64,000 nucleotides of DNA, taken from assembly GCA_027490725.1 (NCBI GenBank), contig JAIXXN010000024.1, positions 1 to 64,000 on the forward strand, read 5' to 3'. The notes below the pieces were generated by a model. It was not told the origin of the DNA. It made no database searches and worked only from the letters and a program-made list of their open reading frames with translations. A program made the position numbers and the translations under genes. This document shows, piece after piece, positions 1-9,431 of the stretch. Every line of letters begins with the position of its first letter. Positions within the stretch are counted from its first letter, which is position 1. Source of the DNA: Oxalobacteraceae bacterium (lineage in GTDB: Bacteria; Pseudomonadota; Gammaproteobacteria; Burkholderiales; Burkholderiaceae_D).

Positions 1-342
1 ATCATCAACACCGCCTCGGTGGCCGCCTTTGACGGCCAGATCGGTCAGGCTGCCTACGCTGCCTCGAAAGCTGCCGTCGCCGGACTGACCCTGCCGATGG
101 CGCGTGACCTGTCGCGCAACGCCATCCGCGTGATGACCATCGCTCCCGGCATCTTCGAAACCCCGATGCTCATGGGGATGCCGGAAGAAGTCCGCACCGC
201 GCTGGGCGCCATGGTGCCGTTCCCACCGCGCCTCGGCAAGCCGGACGAATACGCCCAGCTAGCCCGTGCCATCATCGAAAACACCATGCTGAACGGCGAA
301 ACCATCCGCCTCGACGGCGCCATCCGCATGCAGCCAAAGTAA
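1..342 (+). CDS. Short-chain dehydrogenase/reductase, 3' part (3-hydroxyacyl-CoA dehydrogenase-like)
   Basis: The window opens inside this gene, so the N-terminal Rossmann glycine motif is not visible. The reading frame begins at base 1 ([10 protein letters not shown]) and ends at TAA 340-342. The visible part carries the SDR active-site segment: the serine in NTAS and YAASK (Tyr-x-x-x-Lys), followed by the usual [10 protein letters not shown] substrate-loop region. The wording of this segment resembles the HSD17B10 / 2-methyl-3-hydroxybutyryl-CoA dehydrogenase branch, which acts in beta-oxidation and branched-chain amino-acid breakdown. That assignment is inference. A strong hairpin terminator follows, so the gene ends its transcription unit. 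Confidence 0.85.
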   Translation: MINTASVAAFDGQIGQAAYAASKAAVAGLTLPMARDLSRNAIRVMTIAPGIFETPMLMGMPEEVRTALGAMVPFPPRLGKPDEYAQLARAIIENTMLNGETIRLDGAIRMQPK

Positions 343-381
343 AACAGGCGGCGGTTTTGGTGTAGGATCCACAGTGATCGG

Positions 382-411
382 GCGCGCAGCGCAGGCTGCG
401 CGCTTTTTTTT
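382..411 (+). terminator. Rho-independent terminator after the SDR gene
   Basis: A perfect 9-bp GC-only stem (GCGCGCAGC 382-390 with GCTGCGCGC 395-403) has a GCAG loop and is followed by eight T residues (404-411). It lies 40 bases after the SDR stop codon and just ahead of the ggt ribosome binding site (GGAGAG about 417-422). It therefore separates the two genes, and any ggt promoter would have to overlap it or lie upstream. Confidence 0.9.
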
Positions 412-426
412 CGCTCTGGAGAGTCT

Positions 427-2217
427 ATGTTCCGTTTGAATTCGCTGGCAGCCCGCCTCGCGCTGGCTTTGCCTCTGATGGTGGCGCTGCAGGCGCCCGT
501 GCTGGCACAACGCAGTAGTCATGAACCACCCCCGGAAATCGCTACCGGCTATGCGGCCAAGGTTGGCAAGTCGGCGCAGAAGTTTATGGTGGCAGCGGCC
601 AATCCGCTGGCCACCGAGGCGGGCTATCAGATGCTCAGCAAGGGCGGTTCAGCGATTGATGCCGCCATCGCGACGCAACTGGTGCTGACACTGGTGGAGC
701 CGCAATCGTCCGGCATCGGCGGTGGTTCCTTCCTGCTGTATAGCGATGGCAAACGGGTGCAGTCCTATGATGGTCGCGAGACGGCACCGGCGGCCGCCGA
801 CGAACATCTGTTCCAGGATGCGGACGGTAAGGCCGTGTCACGCGAGATCGGGGTGATCGGTGGCCGTTCGGTAGGCGCTCCCGGCGTGCTGCGCATGCTG
901 GAGCTAGCGCACAAGCAGCACGGCCGCTTGCCGTGGAAGACACTGTTTGCCCCGGCCATCCAGCTGGCGGAGCAGGGCTTCAAGGTCAGCCCGCGCCTCA
1001 ACGGGCTGTTATCGTGGGACCGTTATATGGTACGCGATCCGGTGGCGCGCGCCTATTTCTTCGATGAGCAGGGCGCGCCACGTCCGGTAGGCTATCTGCT
1101 GAAAAATCCCGAACTGGCACGCACCCTGCGCGAAATCGCCGACGGCGGTGCCGATGCCTTCTACCGGGGCCGGATTGCCAGCGATATCGCCGCCAAGGTA
1201 GCCGGTCACCCGACCAATCCCGGCAAGCTGACGGCGGCCGATCTTGCGTCCTACGTTGCACTGGAACGCCAGCCACTCTGTACCGATTACAAAGTGTGGA
1301 CCGTGTGCGGCGCGCCGCCGCCATCCTCCGGCGGGGTCGCGATTGGACAGATACTCGGGGTGCTCGAGATCAAGGACATCGCGCCACATAAGCCGGTCAA
1401 CGGCCAGTTGACGGCGCAAGGCATACATCTGTTCAGCGAGGCTGGCCGGCTGGCCTATGCTGACCGTGACCGGTATATCGCCGATCCGGCCTTCGCGCCC
1501 CTGCCGGGCAAGGGCGTGGCAGCGCTGGTCGACAAGGCCTATCTGGCACAGCGCGCCGCGCTGATCGGCGAGCGTTCGATGGGGCGCGCCAAATATGGTG
1601 TGCCGGAGTCGTTCAAGCTGACACTGGGTAGCGATAGCGCCATCGATAAGCCCTCAACCTCGCATCTGGTGGCGGTGGATGCCTATGGTGGCGCGCTGTC
1701 GATGACTACCTCGGTGGAAGACGCCTTCGGCGCGCGCCAGATGGTCGATGGCTTCCTGCTGAATAACCAGCTGACCGACTTTTCGTTTGACTCGCGCGAC
1801 GCGGATGGCCCGATTGCCAACCGCGTGCAGGCTGGCAAGCGTCCGCGCAGTGCCATGTCGCCAACGCTGGTGTTCAAAAAGGGTACGCAGGAACTGGTGC
1901 TGGCCGCTGGTTCGCCGGGCGGTTCGACGATTATCAATTACGTCGCCAAAGTACTGGTCGGGACGCTGGACTGGCAGCTCGATGTGCAGCAGGCGATCAG
2001 CCTGCCCAATTTCGGCAGCCGTAACGGTCCGACCGAGCTGGAAAAAGGCCGCGTCGCGCCGGAAGTGATCGAACAGTTGAAGGCGCGTGGCCATGTGGTG
2101 CGCGAATCCGAGTTCAATTCCGGGCTGCAGGGTATCGAGCGGCGGGTGGTCAATGGCAAGGCCGAATGGTTCGGTGGCGCCGATCCGCGTCGCGAAGGTG
2201 TCGTATTAGGTGACTAA
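427..2217 (+). CDS. ggt: Gamma-glutamyltransferase, periplasmic precursor
   Basis: This enzyme cleaves the gamma-glutamyl bond of glutathione and related peptides and can transfer the glutamyl group. It is made as a proenzyme that cuts itself into two subunits. The 596-residue length fits the bacterial family. The first ~27 residues form a Sec signal peptide ending VLAQ. The nucleophile that starts the small subunit is Thr411 in PSTSHL. The glutamate-binding loop GSPGGSTIINY and the large-subunit region SSGIGGGSFLLY are both present. ATG 427 has GGAGAG just upstream. The gene stands alone: a terminator lies before it and about 60 bases separate it from the next gene. Confidence 0.95.
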   Translation: MFRLNSLAARLALALPLMVALQAPVLAQRSSHEPPPEIATGYAAKVGKSAQKFMVAAANPLATEAGYQMLSKGGSAIDAAIATQLVLTLVEPQSSGIGGGSFLLYSDGKRVQSYDGRETAPAAADEHLFQDADGKAVSREIGVIGGRSVGAPGVLRMLELAHKQHGRLPWKTLFAPAIQLAEQGFKVSPRLNGLLSWDRYMVRDPVARAYFFDEQGAPRPVGYLLKNPELARTLREIADGGADAFYRGRIASDIAAKVAGHPTNPGKLTAADLASYVALERQPLCTDYKVWTVCGAPPPSSGGVAIGQILGVLEIKDIAPHKPVNGQLTAQGIHLFSEAGRLAYADRDRYIADPAFAPLPGKGVAALVDKAYLAQRAALIGERSMGRAKYGVPESFKLTLGSDSAIDKPSTSHLVAVDAYGGALSMTTSVEDAFGARQMVDGFLLNNQLTDFSFDSRDADGPIANRVQAGKRPRSAMSPTLVFKKGTQELVLAAGSPGGSTIINYVAKVLVGTLDWQLDVQQAISLPNFGSRNGPTELEKGRVAPEVIEQLKARGHVVRESEFNSGLQGIERRVVNGKAEWFGGADPRREGVVLGD

Positions 2218-2278
2218 CTGCTGCCAACTTCGCGCTCCGGACTTCCCCAAACCGGCCCGACCCTGCTAATCTCTTTGA

Positions 2279-3454
2279 ATGGGAATTCAAAAGAAAACAG
2301 GCCTGATCCTGACCGGTGGCGGGGCAAGGGCGGCATATCAGGTCGGCGTGCTGCAGGCGATCTCGCAAATTCTGTGGGAGGCGGGCTGGCCACCGGCGCG
2401 CAATCCCTTCGAAATCATCTGCGGCACTTCCGCCGGCGCGATCAATGCGACCGCGCTGGCCTGCCGCGCCGATAATTTCGGCGAGGGTGTCCAGAAGCTG
2501 CTCGATGTGTGGGAGAACATCGAAGTGGGGCAGGTGTATCGCGCCGATTCGCTGGGGGTGATCCGCTCCGGCGCGCGCTGGCTGTCGCTGCTGTCGTTCG
2601 GCTGGCTGCTGCGCAAATGGCGCGCCCAGCCGCCGGCGTCGCTGCTCGATAACACGCCGCTGGTGGGACTGCTGCACCGCATGCTCGACCTGCCGCGCCT
2701 TGATGCGGTGCTGTCCGAAGGACTGCTGCATGCACTGGCCGTCACCGCCTCGTCCTACACCGCCGGCAATCACCTGACCTTTTACCAGACCGCCGCCGAT
2801 ATCGCGCCGTGGATCCGCATGCAGCGGGTGGCACTGCAGGACCAGATCGGCGTCGAACATCTACTGGCATCATCGGCAATTCCGTTTATCTTCCCGGCCA
2901 CGCCGCTGTACTTGGGCGGGCACCGCGAATACTGTGGCGATGGTTCGATGCGCCAGTTGGCACCGATCTCGCCGGCGATCCATCTGGGCGCCAGCAAGGT
3001 GCTGGTGGTGGGCGCGGGGCGCCTGACCGAACCGACCCGTAGCGCCGAAGAAAAGGGCGCGGCCCGTTATCCGAGTCTGGCGCAAATCGCCGGTCACGCC
3101 ATGTCGTCGATCTTCCTCGATAGTCTGGCGGTGGATATCGAACGGCTGGAGCGGGTCAACCGCACCCTGTCGCTGCTGCCGCCGGAAGTGCTCGAGCATA
3201 CCCCGCTGAAACCAGTCAAGCTGCTGGTGATCGCGCCGTCCGAACGGCTCGACAGCATCGCGGCACGCCATGTGGCCAGTTTGCCAGCGCCTATCCGCGC
3301 CATGCTGTCCGGGATAGGCGCGACCGAAACGCGGGGCTCGGCGCTGGCTTCCTATCTGCTGTTCGAATCGTCGTATACTCGCGAGTTGATCCGCCTTGGT
3401 CAGCACGACACCTTCGCGCGCAAGGACGATGTGCTGGCATTTTTCGAATCCTGA
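2279..3454 (+). CDS. Patatin-like phospholipase
   Basis: A 391-residue cytoplasmic-looking protein with the patatin fold signatures near the N-terminus: the glycine-rich oxyanion loop TGGGARAAYQ (12-21), the nucleophile elbow GTSAG with Ser51, and the dyad aspartate Asp221 in CGDGS. The expected activity is acyl-ester hydrolysis of membrane lipids; the substrate is unknown. No signal peptide is seen. The ATG at 2279 lacks an obvious Shine-Dalgarno sequence, but the oxyanion loop begins soon after it, so little room exists for another start. The kinase gene begins 12 bases after its stop, suggesting co-transcription with the two-component system. Confidence 0.88.
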   Translation: MGIQKKTGLILTGGGARAAYQVGVLQAISQILWEAGWPPARNPFEIICGTSAGAINATALACRADNFGEGVQKLLDVWENIEVGQVYRADSLGVIRSGARWLSLLSFGWLLRKWRAQPPASLLDNTPLVGLLHRMLDLPRLDAVLSEGLLHALAVTASSYTAGNHLTFYQTAADIAPWIRMQRVALQDQIGVEHLLASSAIPFIFPATPLYLGGHREYCGDGSMRQLAPISPAIHLGASKVLVVGAGRLTEPTRSAEEKGAARYPSLAQIAGHAMSSIFLDSLAVDIERLERVNRTLSLLPPEVLEHTPLKPVKLLVIAPSERLDSIAARHVASLPAPIRAMLSGIGATETRGSALASYLLFESSYTRELIRLGQHDTFARKDDVLAFFES

Positions 3455-3466
3455 TCGGACTACGTT

Positions 3467-6400
3467 TTGTCGCTGAAAATACGTTTCTTCCGCTATCTGC
3501 TGCCGCTCCTGTTGTTGCTGGTGCTGCCACTGCTGCTGCCAATGCCGCTGCTGCTCAGCTGGGGCACTGCGGCGTGGGCGGCGGCACCGCCACGCACCCT
3601 GCGCTTCGAGCAGTTTGGCGTGGAAAACGGGTTAGCACAGGAAACCGTGCTGTCGATCGCGCAGGACAGGCAGGGCTTTATCTGGCTCGGTACGCAGGCC
3701 GGTGTGACGCGCTTCGACGGCTACCGCGCCGTGACGTTCAAAAGCGCTGTCTCGGATCCGCGCAGTCTGGTCGACAACTGGGTGCGCGCACTGCATGTGG
3801 ATGCCTCCGGCCAGCTGTGGCTCGGCACCGACGGCGGGCTGGATCGCTTCGACCCGAACACCAACAGCTTTGTCCATTATCTGCCGAGCGAATCTAGCCA
3901 GCGCGGCAACGGCAATCGCCACATCCGCGCCATCGTCGAAGATGGTAGTGGTTCGCTGTGGCTGGCCAGTGCCGACGGGCTGCATCTGTTTGATCCGCGC
4001 ACGCGGCGCTTCGTCAGCTGGCACCACGATCCGGCCGATCCTGGCAGCCTGTCGAACGATCAGGTGAACGCGCTGGCGCGTGACGCCAGCGGGCGCCTGT
4101 GGGTGGCTACCGCCACCGGCCTCGATATGCTGGCGCCGGGCACCCAGCGCTTCCAGCACTTCACCATGGACGCCAGCCGTAACAGCAAATTCAACACGGT
4201 GCTGTCGCTGCAGATCGATAGCGAACAATCGCTGTGGGTCGGTACGCTGGGCGGGCTGGAACAGTGGCGTTTGCTCGGCAACGAACCGCAGCGGCGCCGC
4301 TTCGGTCCACGCGAAGGATTGCGCGCCGGCGCCAGTATTCCGACCATGTACCAGGATTCCGATACCAACGTCTGGATCGGCACTCAGGCCGATGGTCTGT
4401 TCCGCTGGCTGCCCGCGGAAAATCGTTTGCAGCAGTACCGTCACCAGCTGAGTGATGTGCACAGCGTGGCCGATAACCAGATTTCGTCGATGTACCGCGA
4501 CCGGGTCGGCACTTTCTGGGTCGGCACCTGGAATGATGGCGTCAGCCGGGTCGACATGGGCAGCGGCGGTTTCTCGCGTATCGTGCGCCAGTCCGATGTG
4601 CCCAATTCGCTGACCGATAACAAGGTCCATGCCATCGTCGCGGAAACCCAGGGCAAACTCTGGCTCGGTACCAGCAGCGGCCTGAATCTGTATGACCCGG
4701 CCAGCGCTACGGCCAGGACCTGGCGCTACGCGCCGGGTAGCGCGAATGGTCTGAGTGACGATCATGTCACCACGCTGCTGCGCGATAAAAAAGGCAATCT
4801 GTGGATCGGCGGACGCGCCGGTCTGAATTATCTGAACACCGCCAGTGGTGCGATCAGTGTCATGTCGTTTGCCCATGGTGATCCGGCCAGCGATATTATC
4901 CGCAACATCGTTGCCGAGCGTAGCGGCGTGCTGTGGATCGCCTCGCGCGGTGGCCTGCACCGGCTTGATCCGCAGACCATGGCGGTGCGCACCTACCGTC
5001 ATGACCCGTCCGATATCAACAGCCTGGCCGACAACGTGGTGCGCCCGATCCTGGAAGATCGCAAGGGGCGCCTATGGATCGGCACTTTCAACGGTCTGGA
5101 TCTGCTGGACCGCAAAACCGGCCAGTTCCGCCACTTCCGCCGCGATGCCGCGAATCCGAAAAGTCTCAGCCACGACGAGGTGCACTACCTGTATGAAGAC
5201 GGGCTTGGCACCATCTGGGTGGGCACCGCGGCCGGCTTGAACCGCATGGAAGAAGCCGCCGATGGCAGCATCCGCTTCCACTCCTATCTGCGCAAGGATG
5301 GTTTTGCCGATGATGCGATTGCGTCGATTTTGCCGGACGATGCGGGCAACCTCTGGCTGAGTACCAATAGCGGCCTGTCGCGCCTGAATACCCGCACAGG
5401 GCTGATCCGCAATTACAACGGCGCCGACGGCACCATCGAAGGCGCTTACTTCGACGGCGCCGCCTTGCGCGCTGCCGATGGGACGCTGTATTTCGGTGGC
5501 TTTAACGGCATTACCACCTTCTCGCCCGGCGAGATCCACGAAAACAGTGTGGCGCCGGGTGTGGTGATCACCGACTTCCAGATCTTTAACAAGTCGGTCC
5601 GACCGGGGCAGGGCGATCATGGCGATCTGCTCAAGACCAGCATCGAACATACCAGTGCGCTGACGCTGCGCGAACGCGACTCGGTGTTCTCGCTGGAGTT
5701 TGCGGCGCTCCACTACGCCGCACCACAACGTAACCGCTTCGCTTACCAGTTGCAGGGCTTTGATGAAGACTGGGTGCTGACCGAATCGGATAAGCGCTTC
5801 GCCACCTACACCAATCTCGATCCCGGTAAATACACCTTCCGCGTGAAGGCTGCCAACAAGGACGGCATCTGGAACGATAACGCCGCGACCCTGGAAATTA
5901 CCATCCTGCCGCCGTTCTGGAAAACCTGGTGGTTCCGGCTGCTGGTGATTGTCAGCGCTGGCGGTCTGGCCTATGTCAGTTACCGGGCGCGCGTGCGCAG
6001 CCTGCATCATCAGCAGCAACGGCTGGAGAATCTGGTGGGCTCGCGCACTGCCGAAGTGGAGCAGAAGAACCTGCTGCTGCAGCAGCAGAAGCAGGAACTG
6101 GAAAAGCGCCGGCTCGAGGCCGAAGCGCAGCGTGCCGAGGCAGAGCAGCGCCGCATCGACGCCGAGCGGCAGAAAATCGAAGTCGAGCACCAGAAGGAAA
6201 ACGTCGAGCAGGCGCACCGGAATATTTCGGTGCTCAGTGAGCTGGGACGCGAGATGAGCGCAACGCTGGATATGGAAACCAGCATGCAGACGCTGTATCG
6301 CCATGTGCATCATCTGATGAATGCGCAGATTTTCGGCATCGGTTTCGTGCGCGAAGATGCCGGCGTGATCGACTTCCCGTTCGCCATCGAGGAGGGCGTG

Positions 6401-8455
6401 CGCACCCTGCCGTATGTACGCCAGCTCGATCAGCCTAACCAGCTGGCAGTCTGGTGCCTGATCCATCGCAAGCCGGTCTTCATCAACGATTTCAACGCCG
6501 AGTTCCGCCATTACATGGATGAATCGGGGCTGGACAATCTGGTGCCGTGCGTGCGCGAGGATGGTCAGCCGGCGTCGATTGCCGAATCGATGATGTACGC
6601 GCCGCTGGTGGTGACGGACAAGGTAGTGGGTCTGCTGTGCGTGCAGAGTAAGGAAAAGAACGCCTACCAGCAGGTCCACATGGACATGCTGCAAACCCTG
6701 GCAGCCCATGCGGCGGCGGGTCTGGAAAATGCGCGCGCCTACCAGCAGCTGGAAGAAACCCTGCAGACGCTGCGTCGCACCCAGGAACAGCTGGTGCAGC
6801 AGGAGCGTCAGGTGCGTCTGCATACCGACGAGCTGGCGCTGGCCAACCGCGCCTTGCAGGAAAACGATGAGCGGCTGCGGCTGGCCAAACGGAAAGCGGA
6901 AGACGCCACCCGGCAGAAATCCGAGTTCCTCGCCAATATGAGCCACGAGATGCGCACCCCGCTGGCCGGTGTGATCGGCATGCTGGGCTTCTCGCTGCGC
7001 GACAGCAAGCTGGCCGTCAGTACCCGCGAGCAGATTCTGCGTGCGCAGGCGAATGCCCAGTCGCTGCTGTCGATTATTAACGATCTGCTGGACTTTTCGA
7101 AGATCGAAGCGGGCAAGCTGACCATCGAAAATATCGACTTTTCGCTGTCGGCGTCGGTGGAAAACGTGGTCAGTCTGTTTGAAGAACAGGCAGCGGCGCA
7201 CAGCGTTGGCTTCAAGCTGGAATTCGGCGCCGGCCTGCCGCAGTACGTGCTGGGCGACCCGACCCGTCTGCGCCAGGTGCTGGTGAATCTGGTGGGGAAT
7301 GCCTTCAAGTTCACCGATCACGGCGAGGTATGCATGCGGGTCGAGCGCGCGCCGCACAGCGATGCGGCGGCAGGCGTGAACCTGATCCGCTTCAGCGTGA
7401 CAGATACCGGCATCGGCATCGAGGCAGAAGCGATTCCGCGCCTGTTCCAGCAGTTCGAGCAGGCCGACGCTTCCACCACGCGGCGCTATGGCGGTACCGG
7501 GCTGGGACTGGCGATCTGTCGCCAGCTGGTGGAACTGATGGGCGGTGAAATCAGTGCGGTGAGTGCGCCGGGGCAGGGCAGTACCTTTATGTTCGAGCTA
7601 CCGCTGGCGAACGGTGTGGCGCCGCCGCTGGTGCCGCATGTGCCGCGCGCGCCGCATAGCCATCAGCTCAAAGTGCTATGTGCGGAAGACTTCCCGACCA
7701 ATCAGATCATCATCCGCATGATGCTGGAAGATCTCGGGCACAAGGTGGACATTGCGGCCAACGGTGCACTGGCAGTGAAAGCCTGTGCGCTGTCCCGCTA
7801 CGATCTGATACTGATGGATGGCCGCATGCCGGAGATGGATGGCGCCAGTGCTACCCGGGCGATCCGCGCCGGTGGCCCGATCGACGCGCCGGTGCGCGAT
7901 CAGGAGCTGATGATTATTGCGCTGACCGCCAACGCCAGTGAAGAAGACCGCAGCCGCTATCTGGCCGCCGGCATGGATGATTTCCTGACCAAGCCGATCG
8001 ACGAGGACAAGCTGCACTTCCTGCTGAGTCGCGCCATCGAGCGCCAGTTGCAGCGCGGTGTGCAACTGCCCGTGATGGCAGCGCGCCGTTCGCCGGCGGC
8101 CGGTACGCCGGAACTCGATGCAATGTTCGGCGTCGTGCCGGCGCCGGCGCCGGGGCTGGAACCGGCACGGCTGGCGCAGCATAGTGGCGGCACCGATCTG
8201 ACCCAGCGTCTGCGTTCGGCCTTCAATCAGGATGTGCCTTTGCGCCTGGCGGAACTGGAACATGCGATTGCCGATGGTGCGGCCGATGTGGCGGGCCGTC
8301 TGCTGCACGGCATGAAGGGCAGCGCCGGCTATCTGCAGGAGCAGGAATTGCAGGCGCTGTGCGGCGAACTGGAACAGGCCGCGGATCAGGGTAACTGGAA
8401 ACAGGTGATGGCGGCCATGCCGCTGTTGCGCGAATTGCTGCAGAAAGCGCGGTAG
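3467..8455 (+). CDS. Hybrid sensor histidine kinase with two-component propellers, GAF, REC and HPt domains
   Basis: A 1662-residue multidomain sensor. The Leu-rich N-terminus (about 5-40) is a signal or anchor. Residues ~45-720 hold 14 repeats of the G-x-[LI]-W-[LIV]-G-T-x-x-G-L type, enough for two seven-bladed periplasmic propellers, then a Y_Y_Y domain (~745-810) and one TM helix (~820-838). Inside the cell come a coiled coil rich in Glu/Gln/Arg (~845-920), GAF (~930-1090), HisKA with His1160 in MSHEMRTP, HATPase (NAFKF, DTGIGI, GGTGLGL), REC with Asp1451 and HPt with His1614 in HGMKGSAG. The whole phosphorelay is thus in one chain. The track-defined start is TTG 3467; no better start precedes the hydrophobic segment. 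The ligand is unknown; propeller kinases of this type often sense sugars or polysaccharide fragments. Confidence 0.93.
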   Translation: MSLKIRFFRYLLPLLLLLVLPLLLPMPLLLSWGTAAWAAAPPRTLRFEQFGVENGLAQETVLSIAQDRQGFIWLGTQAGVTRFDGYRAVTFKSAVSDPRSLVDNWVRALHVDASGQLWLGTDGGLDRFDPNTNSFVHYLPSESSQRGNGNRHIRAIVEDGSGSLWLASADGLHLFDPRTRRFVSWHHDPADPGSLSNDQVNALARDASGRLWVATATGLDMLAPGTQRFQHFTMDASRNSKFNTVLSLQIDSEQSLWVGTLGGLEQWRLLGNEPQRRRFGPREGLRAGASIPTMYQDSDTNVWIGTQADGLFRWLPAENRLQQYRHQLSDVHSVADNQISSMYRDRVGTFWVGTWNDGVSRVDMGSGGFSRIVRQSDVPNSLTDNKVHAIVAETQGKLWLGTSSGLNLYDPASATARTWRYAPGSANGLSDDHVTTLLRDKKGNLWIGGRAGLNYLNTASGAISVMSFAHGDPASDIIRNIVAERSGVLWIASRGGLHRLDPQTMAVRTYRHDPSDINSLADNVVRPILEDRKGRLWIGTFNGLDLLDRKTGQFRHFRRDAANPKSLSHDEVHYLYEDGLGTIWVGTAAGLNRMEEAADGSIRFHSYLRKDGFADDAIASILPDDAGNLWLSTNSGLSRLNTRTGLIRNYNGADGTIEGAYFDGAALRAADGTLYFGGFNGITTFSPGEIHENSVAPGVVITDFQIFNKSVRPGQGDHGDLLKTSIEHTSALTLRERDSVFSLEFAALHYAAPQRNRFAYQLQGFDEDWVLTESDKRFATYTNLDPGKYTFRVKAANKDGIWNDNAATLEITILPPFWKTWWFRLLVIVSAGGLAYVSYRARVRSLHHQQQRLENLVGSRTAEVEQKNLLLQQQKQELEKRRLEAEAQRAEAEQRRIDAERQKIEVEHQKENVEQAHRNISVLSELGREMSATLDMETSMQTLYRHVHHLMNAQIFGIGFVREDAGVIDFPFAIEEGVRTLPYVRQLDQPNQLAVWCLIHRKPVFINDFNAEFRHYMDESGLDNLVPCVREDGQPASIAESMMYAPLVVTDKVVGLLCVQSKEKNAYQQVHMDMLQTLAAHAAAGLENARAYQQLEETLQTLRRTQEQLVQQERQVRLHTDELALANRALQENDERLRLAKRKAEDATRQKSEFLANMSHEMRTPLAGVIGMLGFSLRDSKLAVSTREQILRAQANAQSLLSIINDLLDFSKIEAGKLTIENIDFSLSASVENVVSLFEEQAAAHSVGFKLEFGAGLPQYVLGDPTRLRQVLVNLVGNAFKFTDHGEVCMRVERAPHSDAAAGVNLIRFSVTDTGIGIEAEAIPRLFQQFEQADASTTRRYGGTGLGLAICRQLVELMGGEISAVSAPGQGSTFMFELPLANGVAPPLVPHVPRAPHSHQLKVLCAEDFPTNQIIIRMMLEDLGHKVDIAANGALAVKACALSRYDLILMDGRMPEMDGASATRAIRAGGPIDAPVRDQELMIIALTANASEEDRSRYLAAGMDDFLTKPIDEDKLHFLLSRAIERQLQRGVQLPVMAARRSPAAGTPELDAMFGVVPAPAPGLEPARLAQHSGGTDLTQRLRSAFNQDVPLRLAELEHAIADGAADVAGRLLHGMKGSAGYLQEQELQALCGELEQAADQGNWKQVMAAMPLLRELLQKAR

Positions 8456-8596
8456 TTGTAATAAGCTGCGCCCAGCTGTGCCAAGCTGTGAAAGATGCAC
8501 GATATCGTCGCGCGTTGAATGCGGTTTGATGTAATATTGTTACGAGTGCCATTTCAAGGATGGACCGACGGCAGGTAGCAAGGATCAGGGAGACGC

Positions 8597-9325
8597 ATGA
8601 AAGTTCTGGTAGTAGACGATGATGTGGTGTCACGCATGGTGCTGATGCACCTGATCGATAGTTGCGGTCCGTTCGACATCGTCGAGGCGGAAGATGGCGA
8701 GGATGCATGGCAGCAGCTGCTGCAGATGCAGCAGCAAGGTCTGCGTCCGGCGATCTGCTTCTGCGATCTGCGCATGCCGCGCCTGTCCGGTATGGAATTG
8801 CTGCAGCGCGTGCGCGAGCACACCGAACTGGCTACCCTGCCGTTTGTGCTAGTGACCTCCGCGAATGACCGCGACACCGTGGATGTGGCTACCCAGAGTG
8901 GTGTGACCGGCTATATCGTCAAGCCGTTTCAGGCCGATCAGGTCCGCCAGCACCTGCATGCCTTCCTCGATAAAACCCAGTCGGCCTATCGGCATCGCGC
9001 CGAAGATCCGGCCCAGACGCTGAGCCGTCTGGGAATTAATCAGGAGCGCCTGCTGGTGTACCTGAACGGCTTTGCCAGCCAGCTCAATAGCGCTGGCGAC
9101 GATCTGCCGGTATTGCTGCAGCAGGGGCAGCAGGATCAGGCGCGCGAGCGTCTGGAACGCCTGCAGGCCGGTTGCGTAACACTGGGATTGGACGGCGGCG
9201 CTGCGCGTCTGCAGGGTCTGACCGGTGCGGCACTATCTGCTCCTGCCGTGCAGGAGGCGCTGACCGAGGTGGTGCGCGCCGTCAGCTACCAGAGCGATCT
9301 GGTTCTGCAATCCGCTCCCGACTAG
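8597..9325 (+). CDS. Response regulator: REC domain plus degenerate HPt-like domain
   Basis: A 242-residue protein with an N-terminal receiver (~1-125): acidic pair in VVDDDVV, phosphoacceptor Asp57 in CDLRMPRLSG, and switch Lys in IVKPF. No DNA-binding or GGDEF output is present. The C-terminal ~100 residues are helical and align by pattern with HPt domains (LLVYLNGF...LLQQGQQDQARERLERLQAGCVTLGL), but the segment that should read H-x-x-K-G reads ERLQAG. The phosphorylatable His is thus Glu and the Lys is Gln. AGGGAG lies upstream of ATG 8597. It follows the hybrid kinase after a 141-base gap and is a likely partner or phosphate sink for it. Confidence 0.85.
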   Translation: MKVLVVDDDVVSRMVLMHLIDSCGPFDIVEAEDGEDAWQQLLQMQQQGLRPAICFCDLRMPRLSGMELLQRVREHTELATLPFVLVTSANDRDTVDVATQSGVTGYIVKPFQADQVRQHLHAFLDKTQSAYRHRAEDPAQTLSRLGINQERLLVYLNGFASQLNSAGDDLPVLLQQGQQDQARERLERLQAGCVTLGLDGGAARLQGLTGAALSAPAVQEALTEVVRAVSYQSDLVLQSAPD

Positions 9326-9353
9326 CCGGCGCAATAAAAGCTGCGCATTTCGC

Positions 9354-9382
9354 TTGCTGGTAAAATAGTTTAAGTTTAAAGT
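9354..9382 (+). promoter_or_regulatory. Candidate promoter with palindromic MarR-type operator for the aromatic operon
   Basis: A TTGCTG box (9354-9359) is separated by 17 bases from TAAAGT (9377-9382). Across the spacer and the -10 lies a tandem GTTTAA (9368-9373 and 9374-9379), which is also an inverted repeat TTTAA-gt-TTAAA (9369-9380). It sits about 50 bases before the ligase start. The MarR gene inside this operon makes it a reasonable operator, but both boxes are imperfect and binding is inference. Confidence 0.35.
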
Positions 9383-9431
9383 ATCGTCTGTTTGCGGACG
9401 CTACCGCGCGACTATTTTCAACAGGGTGAAT

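Noticed and set aside
5072..7357. 761-codon minus-strand open frame
   Set aside because: Antisense to the hybrid kinase, whose domains are unmistakable; low-complexity His/Gln/Arg product.
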